Source of the DNA: an uncultured Alphaproteobacteria bacterium
GTDB taxonomy: Bacteria; Pseudomonadota; Alphaproteobacteria; UBA6615
DNA: 64,000 nt
Reading direction: 5' to 3'
Assembly (NCBI GenBank): GCA_943787445.1
Contig: CALSML010000026.1
Coordinates: 122,187 to 186,186 of the forward strand
Positions 11,045 through 19,759 of the stretch are shown one piece after another; position 1 is the stretch's first letter; each line of letters opens with the position of its first letter. The position numbers and the translations under genes were made by a program. The notes under the pieces are model-generated. The model ran no database searches and had not been told where the DNA came from. It saw nothing but the letters and a program-made list of their open reading frames with translations.

Positions 11045-12307
11045 ATGCGTATGCTGATGAAGAAATTGGGTGTCTACACCGTTTGTTTTTGTTTTGCCCT
11101 GACCGGCTGCGTCACCAATCAGGGGGGGACAGGCAATGGAACGGGTGCCAGCGCGGGAACGAATGTGGGACCCCAGTTGTCATCGCTGTTCGGCAAGTCG
11201 GGTACGGCGGTCGTGGATCCGGCAAAGCCAAAGCTGGATGTCGTTATTCCGGTGTTCGACCCGGGACTTTCCGAAGAGGCCGAGGACTACAAGGAAGAAG
11301 GTGTCTGGCCGGAACTGCGCCGTGCCGAGTCCAATCGCTTCGCGGTCAAGCTGAAGGAAGCCATGGAGAAGACCGGCGCGTTTGGCGCTGTCCGGGTGAC
11401 GCCGGACCAGAACGCCACCGGAGACCTCTATGTGCTGGGGAAAATCGTCGAGTCCAATGGCGAGGATGTCGAGATACTGATCGATGTGGTGGATATCACC
11501 GGGGACCAGTGGTTCTTCCGATCCTTTGATCACACGGTGGGCCCGGGCTTTCACAAGAACACACGCAATGAAGGACTTGATCCCTACGATCCGGTTTTCG
11601 ATGCGGCCGCCAATCGCATTGCGCTGGAACTTGAGGATTATGAGGTTGCAGATATCGAATCGCTCCAGCGCGTGACCGAGTTGCGGTTCGGATCGAATTT
11701 TGCCGAAGAAGCCTTTGTCGAGCATCTGGACCTGACCGGGCGCACGGTCGATCTGGTCAGCTTCCCGGCCGAGGATGACCCGATGCTGCGCCGGACCCGC
11801 GCGGTTCGCGTGCGCGACCAGCTTTTCGTTGACGGACTGCAGGATCACTACCGTGCGTTCAGCGCCGAGATGCAGACCAGTTACCTGATTTGGCAGGAAC
11901 AGAGCCTGCTGGAGATCGAAGCTCGGTCTGAGGCCAATAAAAAAGCGGCCGGGCAGGCCGCACTCGGCGTGCTGGCCATTGGCCTGAGCGTTCTGGCAAT
12001 CATGGCGGGCGCCCGTTCGAATTCGACCGCAGGTTCAACCGCGGCGACGACCGGGGCTGTTGTTGGCGGCGTTGTGGGCGCGAAACTGCTGACCGACAGT
12101 TTCCGGACCAGCGAGGAGGCCAAGGTGCATCGTGAAGCGCTTGAGGAGCTGGGGCAGTCCATCGATATCGATCTGGCACCGCGGGTGGTGGCATTCGAGA
12201 AAGAGACCGTCGAACTGACAGGCACCGCCGCGGAGCAGTTTGCGCAATGGCGTGAATTCCTGCAGAAAATCTTCGAGCAGGAAAAGACGCCGCAGGTGCA
12301 GTTGTAA
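11045..12307 (+). CDS. lipoprotein with C-terminal hydrophobic/glycine-zipper segment
   Basis: Lipobox FALTGC; GVLAIGLSVLAIMAGA...TTGAVVGGVVGAKLL. Confidence 0.75.
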   Translation: MRMLMKKLGVYTVCFCFALTGCVTNQGGTGNGTGASAGTNVGPQLSSLFGKSGTAVVDPAKPKLDVVIPVFDPGLSEEAEDYKEEGVWPELRRAESNRFAVKLKEAMEKTGAFGAVRVTPDQNATGDLYVLGKIVESNGEDVEILIDVVDITGDQWFFRSFDHTVGPGFHKNTRNEGLDPYDPVFDAAANRIALELEDYEVADIESLQRVTELRFGSNFAEEAFVEHLDLTGRTVDLVSFPAEDDPMLRRTRAVRVRDQLFVDGLQDHYRAFSAEMQTSYLIWQEQSLLEIEARSEANKKAAGQAALGVLAIGLSVLAIMAGARSNSTAGSTAATTGAVVGGVVGAKLLTDSFRTSEEAKVHREALEELGQSIDIDLAPRVVAFEKETVELTGTAAEQFAQWREFLQKIFEQEKTPQVQL

Positions 12308-12322
12308 GTCCGTACCGGTTCC

Positions 12323-13862
12323 ATGCTGCTCGACAAACTTGAAGAGGCAAACCGGGCGACCCAGCGGCGCAGATTGCTTCTTGCTGCCGGTTTTTTCGGG
12401 GTTGTCGTATTTCTCGGTCTCTTCCTTCTGGCGGTTTTTGTTCTCCAAACGGACAATGATGCCGCGACACCGGATGAGTCGGTGCTGCGTGCCGACAATT
12501 CACCGGTCGCCCGAACGCCGGATGGGGCGGCAAAGCCCGCTGCGAAAGAGGATGACGTCACGCGTCTGCGGCCCGACCGTCCGGCCGCGTCGGCGACACC
12601 ACCCGCCCGGGTCGAAGATGCGGCAGCGAATGCGGCTGCGCGGGATCAGTTCAAGGTGGCCATTCAGGCCTTTCAAAAGGTTGTTGAACCCGGATTGACC
12701 GAGTCCGCATTCGCCGCATGGAATGCCGATGCCCAGACAACGTTGCTGGCCGGACGGGACGAGGCCTTCGAATTTTTCTCCAGAGGACAATATGCGGAGG
12801 CGCTGACCCGATTGGAGACCGTGTCGGACCAGGCCAGACAGGAACTGGCGGCGCGCGATGCCGCATTTGAAACCGCACTGGCCGCGGCGCAGAACTTTTA
12901 CGACGCTGATGATCACGAACAGGCAGCGGACAGGATTGCGCGGGCGCGCCAACTGAATTCCACATCCGAGGATGCGCGAGATCTGGAAGCCCGGGTGGCC
13001 AGACTTCCCGAGGTTCTGACCGCCATCGGCAAGGCTGCGGTGGCCCGGATCGAGAATGATCTCGAAGCCGAAGATCGTCATCTGTTCACGGCCTTGTCAC
13101 TGGATCCGGCGCGTACGGAACTGGCGGAGCGCCAGACACAGATCCGCACACAATTGCAGGAAAGCCGCTTCGCGGCTCAGATCGAGTCCGGATTCAGCAA
13201 TGTGCTGTCACGCAAACTGGGGGCGGCGCGAACGAATCTGAAGAATGCCCGTGCCATCTATTCGGGGCGCAGTGAAGTTGGTCTTCTGTCCCGGAAGATC
13301 GATGCGCTGGACCAGCAGTTGAAGTTCGAGACCTTGATGGCCAAAGCCGGTTCGGCCCGTGCAGCCGATGACTGGGTGGCGGCGGAGGACTTCTATGCTC
13401 AGGCGGGTGCTCTGGTTGCGGATGACCCGAAAGTCGTCGGTGACTTTCAACTGGCAGGCGAAGTGAACCGGTTGCGCACGGAACTGGAACGGATTCTCGA
13501 TGCGCCCGAACGCCTGTCATCACGTTGCGGTGGCCGACAACGCCAAAGGGCTGGTGTCGAAAGCGGGCGACGTCGCCGAACTCAGCCCGTCTTTGGCGGA
13601 CGCATCACGCAAAGTGGCCCGCCTGATTGATGAATATGGCCGGAAAGTCTCCATCCGGATTCTGTCGGACGGTGTGACGCGCATTTCCGTGCAGGGTGTG
13701 GGACAGGTGGGTGTGACCACGGATCGCACGATCCAGCTCCGCCCTGGAAGCTATGTCTTTGAAGGCGCACGCGCGGGTTTTCGCTCAAAACTGATACCGG
13801 TTGATATCCTGCCGGGGACCGAGGGTCTGGTCGTGGAAATATATCCCAATGAGCCAGTTTGA
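12323..13862 (+). CDS. single-TM protein with long helical/TPR-like region and C-terminal PEGA-like segment (frameshift near 13510)
   Basis: TM LLLAAGFFGVVVFLGLFLLAVFVL; frames 12323 and 13500 join; C-term RTIQLRPGSYVFEGARAGFRSKLIPVDI. Confidence 0.7.
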
Positions 13863-15852
13863 AGAGGGTCTGCGGCAGGCCCGCAGAAGTCAGGTTCGTT
13901 TCTATATCGGCGGATTGATCGGGCTGGTTCTGATCGGTTTCGCGGTCATCGGGGTGCTGATATCGACCAGTGGCACTGTGGTGGAGATCGCACCGGATGA
14001 GGCTGTCCCGGCCGGCCGTGTTGAACTGGTCGAAGGTCTCGGGCTTGTGACCGGCATGACGGTCTACAGCGTGGCCGGTGCGCCGACGGTGTCCATACAT
14101 TCTGAAGGGTTCCGCGATGTGGTGCGCGCAATTCAGCCCGACGAACTGGGCCGCACGATTACGGTGGTTCTGGAGCCCTTGCCGGGACGGCTCGATGCCG
14201 CGACCATTCGTGCATTGCCGGAGACGCGATGGCGCATCGACGGTGATCTCGTGGCCATTGCGACAAGCATTGATCGGGAGATGGAGGCCGGAACATATGC
14301 GCTGAGCGTCAACCATCCGCATTTCCAGATCGTCGAGCAAAGCGTTGAACTCGAGCGAGGCAAGACCAATGAATTACGTCTCGATCTTGCTCCTGTAGAC
14401 GGCCGGATATCCATCAATTCGAAACCGGCTGGCGCCGAAATTCTTCTCGATACCCGCAAGATCGGTGTGACCCCGCTGGAAATGCCGCTGGCGGGTGGGT
14501 CTTATCAGTTGCGGGTTGTGGCCCCGGACCGGCAGCCCGTCGAGGAGACCGTGCAGATCACGAACGCGGCGCCCCTGATCGAGCGTCAGTACAATCTGAA
14601 ACCCGTATCTTCGACATTGAAGATCGTCACCATTCCCTCGGGCGGGCAGCTTCTGGTCGATGGGCGGCGGGTGCCCCAATCCGGTGAAATCGAAGTCACA
14701 GCCAATGAGGATCACAACGTCACTTATGTGCGGGATGGCTATTTGCCGAAAAGCCAGACGGTGCGTTTGCGCGCCAATGAACAACGTGAGCTCACCCTCC
14801 GTTTGCAGGCGGATTTGGGTCTTGTGAGCATCCGGACCACGCCCGGTGCCGATATTCTTGTCGATGGCAAAAAAGTTGGCACAGGCGAAGCCACCCTGCA
14901 GCTGCTGGCGGTTCCGCAAAAGATCGAATTGCGCAAGAGGGGTTACCGGACGATCCGCAAGACCGTCACGCCGTCGAGCAAGCGGCCGCTCGTTATTCGC
15001 GAGGAACTGGTGGACGAAACTTCGGCGCGTCTCACGGAATCTCCGCGGAACTACAAGAATTCGGTGGGCATGTCGCTGCGCCTGTTCGAGCCGGGCACTT
15101 TCGTCATGGGTGCGCCGCGCAGTCAGAAAGGTCAGAGAGCCAACGAATTTGAAAAGAAGGTTCAGTTGACCAAGGCGTTTTATGCGTCCCGCCATGAAGT
15201 GACCAACGGACAGTTTGCTAGGTTCCGAAACGGCCGGAGTGGCCGGGCGAATGAACCGGTCACGGGTGTCTCCTGGATTGATGCAGCGTCATTTGCCAAC
15301 TGGCTGAGCGTGCGCGAAAAGCTGACGCCGTTCTATCGCATTTCGGGGGGGCGTCTGGTCGCTGGCAGTAAAACCAGTGACGGGTATCGCCTGCTCAGCG
15401 AAGCGGAATGGGAGTGGTTGGCACGTCGTGCGGGGCGCTCCAGCCAGTCAATATTTACCTGGGGGAACGGGGATACGGTACCAGCCAAATCGGGGAATAT
15501 CGCTGATGAATCGGCCAATGGATTGGTGCGGTTTTATGTGCCCCGATACAATGATGGATTCCCGCGCACATCCCCCGTTGGAAGTTTTCCGGCTGAGCCT
15601 TCCGGCCTGTTCGACATGACCGGGAATGTCAGTGAATGGGTGCATGACTTCTATTCACTGGACCCGCCGGAAAGGGGACAGACCGAAGTTGATCCCCTAG
15701 GCCCGAATTTCGGGGATTCGCATGTGTTCAAGGGGTCGAGCTGGAAGTCGGGGACTCGAACGGAATTGCGCGCTTCCTATCGTGAGGGCCGCTCCAGCGG
15801 TCGCGATGATATCGGATTCAGAATCGGGAGGTATCTCCATGGTGCGCAATAG
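13849..15852 (+). CDS. membrane-anchored PEGA-repeat protein with C-terminal SUMF1/FGE-fold domain
   Basis: Start MSQFEEGLRQARRSQ then TM; PEGA-like repeats (STLKIVTIPSGGQLLVDGRRVPQSG; GLVSIRTTPGADILVDGKKVGTG); EVTNGQFARF, PVTGVSWIDAASFANWL, YRLLSEAEWEWLAR, GLFDMTGNVSEWVHD. Confidence 0.85.
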   Translation: MSQFEEGLRQARRSQVRFYIGGLIGLVLIGFAVIGVLISTSGTVVEIAPDEAVPAGRVELVEGLGLVTGMTVYSVAGAPTVSIHSEGFRDVVRAIQPDELGRTITVVLEPLPGRLDAATIRALPETRWRIDGDLVAIATSIDREMEAGTYALSVNHPHFQIVEQSVELERGKTNELRLDLAPVDGRISINSKPAGAEILLDTRKIGVTPLEMPLAGGSYQLRVVAPDRQPVEETVQITNAAPLIERQYNLKPVSSTLKIVTIPSGGQLLVDGRRVPQSGEIEVTANEDHNVTYVRDGYLPKSQTVRLRANEQRELTLRLQADLGLVSIRTTPGADILVDGKKVGTGEATLQLLAVPQKIELRKRGYRTIRKTVTPSSKRPLVIREELVDETSARLTESPRNYKNSVGMSLRLFEPGTFVMGAPRSQKGQRANEFEKKVQLTKAFYASRHEVTNGQFARFRNGRSGRANEPVTGVSWIDAASFANWLSVREKLTPFYRISGGRLVAGSKTSDGYRLLSEAEWEWLARRAGRSSQSIFTWGNGDTVPAKSGNIADESANGLVRFYVPRYNDGFPRTSPVGSFPAEPSGLFDMTGNVSEWVHDFYSLDPPERGQTEVDPLGPNFGDSHVFKGSSWKSGTRTELRASYREGRSSGRDDIGFRIGRYLHGAQ

Positions 15853-15994
15853 GATCACGGCTGGCCGACCACGATTTCGAAGGGCGATTGTAGTCGCCAT
15901 GGCGATTGCGGTTGGCGGCGGCCTCATTGGCTTTGCCTATGCCCAGTCCGGAATAAGTCTGAATTCACCAGTGTCCTTCCCGGTGGACATTTAG
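15839..15994 (+). CDS. 51-aa exported mini-protein (predicted mature peptide QSGISLNSPVSFPVDI)
   Basis: ATG overlaps previous stop by 14 bp; Arg-rich n-region, hydrophobic core, AYA|Q cleavage-like site. Confidence 0.6.
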   Translation: MVRNRITAGRPRFRRAIVVAMAIAVGGGLIGFAYAQSGISLNSPVSFPVDI

Positions 15995-16018
15995 CGTGTC
16001 AGGAAAGCGAGTGGAAAC

Positions 16019-16795
16019 ATGATATCTGCAATCAAGAACACCCTCGCGCTGGTCATCTCGATCATCGTCGTTCATCTGTTCTATGTGGGCTATGTCTGGC
16101 CGGAATCCTCAGCAGCCATCGAGGCGGCCAGAGCCGCAGGTCAAAGTGCGCCGCGTGATCTGGCCGTGATCATCAAGGACTGGGAGCAGGAAATCTGCAT
16201 CATCATGATGCTCTGGGGCACCTTCCTGATTCTGGACAAGTGTTTTGCGATCATGAAGGACCGTTACCTCTTCAATGTGGATCTGCTCGAAGGTGCTGCA
16301 GAAGGCGCTGATGGCGAGGATGATCTGGCATCCATGCTCGAAGCGCTGGAGAATCTGCCGGCACGCATTCGAACCACGCCGCTGGTGCGGACCCTGTCGG
16401 CCAGTTTGCGTCGTTTTCTGATCACCGAGAATGTCCAGAACACATCCGAGACGATTGACGCCAATGTTGAGTCTCTGGCGGTGAAGCAGGAGGCCGAGAA
16501 TTCGATGGTCCGGTATCTGATCTGGGCCATCCCCGCGATCGGGTTTATCGGGACCGTGCGAGGCATCGGACAGGCATTGTCACAGGCGGATCAGGCTCTG
16601 GCCGGTGATATCGCCGGGATGACCGAAAGCCTCGGTGTGGCTTTCAACTCCACCTTTGTGGCCCTGCTGATCAGCATCGTCTTGATGTTCCTGTTGCACC
16701 AGCTTCAGCGGTTGCAGGATTCCATGGTGACGGACACTCAGGAATATTGTGAATCCTTCCTGCTCAACCGTATCAGCACACTGGGTCGAAACTGA
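16019..16795 (+). CDS. MotA/TolQ/ExbB-family proton channel
   Basis: YLIWAIPAIGFIGTVRGIGQAL and LGVAFNSTFVALLISIVLMFLLHQL, canonical ExbB/TolQ TM region. Confidence 0.88.
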   Translation: MISAIKNTLALVISIIVVHLFYVGYVWPESSAAIEAARAAGQSAPRDLAVIIKDWEQEICIIMMLWGTFLILDKCFAIMKDRYLFNVDLLEGAAEGADGEDDLASMLEALENLPARIRTTPLVRTLSASLRRFLITENVQNTSETIDANVESLAVKQEAENSMVRYLIWAIPAIGFIGTVRGIGQALSQADQALAGDIAGMTESLGVAFNSTFVALLISIVLMFLLHQLQRLQDSMVTDTQEYCESFLLNRISTLGRN

Positions 16796-17853
16796 GACCG
16801 CCCCGCAAATCCGAGGGATTCAACCTCGCCTTTCTGGACGTCATGTCCTGTGGGCTGGGCGCGATCATTCTTGTTCTCATGCTGGTCAAACACGATGTTG
16901 AGCATGTGTCGGATGAGAGCGAACGTCTGACGGCGGATCTCGAGCGGCTGAAGGAAACGGAAGAGCAACTCAGCGCCAAAGTCGTGAATACCTTGCGTGC
17001 GAAAGCGGCAACCACGGGCGAGGTTGAAGCGCTGGAAGCCGAGATTTCCAAGGTCCAACGGGAAATCGATCAGACCCGGGTGGAGATCACGCAACGCGAA
17101 AGCAAGGAAAAGGAGCTCGAGGAAACGATCAAGACCATCGAGGTCGAGGATAACACCGATGTGGTCGAGAACCGCCAGGTGGGAGAAGAGAATTATCTCA
17201 TCGGTCTGAAGGTGGAGGGAAAGCGGATCGGAATTCTGGTCGACAGTTCGGCATCCATGACGGAAGAAAAGCTGATCGACATTATTCGCCGGAAGAACAT
17301 GGCGCCGAATGCGCGCGCGCAAGGTGCGAAATGGCAACGCACGCGGCGTGTTGTGAACTGGCTGATTGCCCGTGTGCCAGTGACAGTGTCGTGCGCGTTG
17401 TTGCCTTCAATGACAAGACCAGGGACCTGAGTGATGCGTCCGGTGTTTCGGGCAGTGACGCCGCCGGGCTGGGCCGGATTGTGGCGGACATGAACGCTCT
17501 CATTCCCGGAGGTCCCACCAATCTGGCGGCGGGCCTCAAGGCGATTGCCGCGCACAAACCGACAGATATTTACGTGGTAACGGACGGTCTGCCCACGGCC
17601 GGGGATTCCGGGTATCGCAGCCTCAATCCGTTCTCCGGCTGCAGTGCGCTTTGGGGCGGGTCCACCTCGATTTCCGGGGAGTGCCGGGCGCGTCTGTTCC
17701 AGCATACGATCAACAATTCGGGACTGACCAAGATTCGTACCAATGTGATTCTGTTGCCGCTTGAGGGTGATCCGGAAGCCGCTGCTTTTTTCTGGCGCTG
17801 GACCGCCCTGACCAGTGGTCTGATGATCAGTCCCCGCGGAGACATGGCCTTGA
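16792..17853 (+). CDS. single-TM vWA-domain protein 1, ExbD/MotB-like N-terminus (probable CTG start; frameshift ~17380)
   Basis: N-term LRPPRKSEGFNLAFLDVMSCGLGAIILVLML; coiled coil; MIDAS-like DSSAS; frames 16843 and 17331 join; probable end ...MISPAETWP* if one C of CCCC at 17832-17835 is removed. Confidence 0.75.
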
Positions 17854-18806
17854 AGCGCAAATCACGCGAATTCGAGATATTCAGCCTCTCCTTCCTCGAC
17901 ATCATTTCATGCGGGTTCGGGGCGGTGGTTCTGCTTGTCCTGATTTCACCCTTTGCCGAATCCGTCCTACCCAATTTCACATCCGAAACCAAGCGCATGC
18001 TTGAAGAGGTGCTCGATGCGGAGGCCCGTGTGACGGCATTGGAGAGCGCCCTTGAGCAGGAACTGGAGCTACAGGAAGAGGTGGAGGAACGGCTCACCCG
18101 TGAGCAGACCAAAGCGGCCGAGGCGCAGAACGCGTTACGCGCAGCGAACGCCAAAGCAGAAAGTCTGAGCGAAAATCTGGCAGGTCTGCAGCTTGTGGAA
18201 CGGTCCCTGCGAAATTCGAGCCGGGCGAGCCTCACCCCGAACACATCGCAAACGCGCGATGAGGAGGTTGGCGGCATTCCCGTTGATAGCGACTATGTGG
18301 TGTTCATCATCGATACCTCGGGAAGTATGCAGGCCATCTGGAACCGGGTGACGAAGGAAGTCGAAAACGTCATTCGCATCCATCCCCGGATCAAGGGGTT
18401 CCAGATTCTCAACGACAACGGAACCCATCTGATCAGCGGCTATAGTGGTCGCTGGATTCCCGACACCAAAGCCCGGCGCGACAGCGTGATCCGGCTGTTT
18501 CGAAACTGGAAAAGTGCTTCGAACAGCAGCCCGATCGAAGGGCTGGGAGTGGCACTGAAACGCTATGTGAATCCGAGTCAGAAGGTCTCGATCTATATCT
18601 TCGGGGATGACTATACCGGTTCGACCTATGACCCCGTGATCAAGACGCTCCGCACGGCCAACACCAATCGGGTGACCGGCAAGCCGCTGGCCCGGGTCCA
18701 CGCCATCGGGTTCCTTTCCCCCACCTCGAATGGCCGTTTTGAAACCCTGATGCGGGAAGTCACGCGACAGAACGACGGCACGTTTGTCGCCCTGCCGATC
18801 AAATAG
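17844..18806 (+). CDS. single-TM vWA-domain protein 2, ExbD/MotB-like N-terminus
   Basis: MALKRKSREFEIFSLSFLDIISCGFGAVVLLVLI; coiled coil; MIDAS DTSGS. Confidence 0.8.
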   Translation: MALKRKSREFEIFSLSFLDIISCGFGAVVLLVLISPFAESVLPNFTSETKRMLEEVLDAEARVTALESALEQELELQEEVEERLTREQTKAAEAQNALRAANAKAESLSENLAGLQLVERSLRNSSRASLTPNTSQTRDEEVGGIPVDSDYVVFIIDTSGSMQAIWNRVTKEVENVIRIHPRIKGFQILNDNGTHLISGYSGRWIPDTKARRDSVIRLFRNWKSASNSSPIEGLGVALKRYVNPSQKVSIYIFGDDYTGSTYDPVIKTLRTANTNRVTGKPLARVHAIGFLSPTSNGRFETLMREVTRQNDGTFVALPIK

Positions 18807-18832
18807 GGGCGAACGGGTTTACGCCCGATCGC

Positions 18833-19759
18833 CTAGCGTCGCACGGAGCGCGGATCGAGAGCGTCCTGCAGGCCGTCCCCCAGAAAGTTGAAGGCCATCA
18901 CCGTTACGAAGATGACCGTGCCCGGCCAGATGGCCAGCGCCGGTGCGCGGGTGGCGAGTTCCTGGGCATTGGTGAGCATATTGCCCCAACTCGGGATCGG
19001 CGGCTGAATGCCGAGACCGAGGAAGCTCAGCACGGATTCCAGCAGGATCACCACCCCGATGGAGAGCGTCGTGGCGACGATGATCGGGGAGACCACATTG
19101 GGCAGGATGTGGCGCAACATGATCTTAGCGGAGCTGGCACCCATGGCTTCAGCGGCCCGGACGAACTCCCGGGTACGCACGGACAAGGTTGCGGCGCGCA
19201 CCAGGCGGGCGACGGTCGTCCAGCCGACAATCGCGATGATGAAAACGATGCGGTAGAGGCTGGCCATCTCGGAATTTGCGATCGCCTCGGGGATACCGAG
19301 TTTCGACAGATCGATGGCCGCGAGAACGATCAGCAATGGCAGCAGGGGAAGGGCGATCACCCCGTCGGTGGTGCGCATCAGCACTGTATCCAGCCATCCG
19401 CCATGATAGCCAGCAAACAGACCGATAGTGGTGCCGATCACCGCGGCACCGAGTGCGGCCACGAGACCGACGAGCAGGGAAATGCGCCCGCCATAGAGCA
19501 GGCGCACAAAGACATCACGACCCGCTTCATCCGTGCCCAGCCAGTGGGTGGAATCCGGTGCGGCATACTGGTTGAACAGATCGACCCGCGTGGCATCCAC
19601 GCCCAGAAGGAATTCGATCACCGGTGCCAGCAACGCCAGCGAGGTGATGATGATCAGAATGACCGCGCTGACCAACGCCGCGCGACTCCGGCGCAGTCGC
19701 AGCCAGAACAGCGGGGGTTCGGACTGTGCCGCGCCGGTCAAGGGTGCAATCGAGCTCAT
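18833..19759 (-). CDS. ABC transporter permease (Opp/DppC type)
   Basis: HWLGTDEAGRDVFVRLLYGGRISLLVG; FNFLGDGLQDALDPRS. Confidence 0.9.
   Translation of the reverse strand: MSSIAPLTGAAQSEPPLFWLRLRRSRAALVSAVILIIITSLALLAPVIEFLLGVDATRVDLFNQYAAPDSTHWLGTDEAGRDVFVRLLYGGRISLLVGLVAALGAAVIGTTIGLFAGYHGGWLDTVLMRTTDGVIALPLLPLLIVLAAIDLSKLGIPEAIANSEMASLYRIVFIIAIVGWTTVARLVRAATLSVRTREFVRAAEAMGASSAKIMLRHILPNVVSPIIVATTLSIGVVILLESVLSFLGLGIQPPIPSWGNMLTNAQELATRAPALAIWPGTVIFVTVMAFNFLGDGLQDALDPRSVRR

Noticed and set aside
13849-15852. Annotating the SUMF1 domain as a formylglycine-generating enzyme
   Set aside because: No Cys residues in the reading and no sulfatase nearby; only the fold family is supported.
10062-18806. 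Calling the vWA/ExbB operon a Zorya-type defence system
   Set aside because: It has an ExbB/MotA-like A subunit, but no OmpA-like ZorB, no helicase/nuclease (ZorC/D/E), and no defence-island neighbours; the flanks are housekeeping genes.
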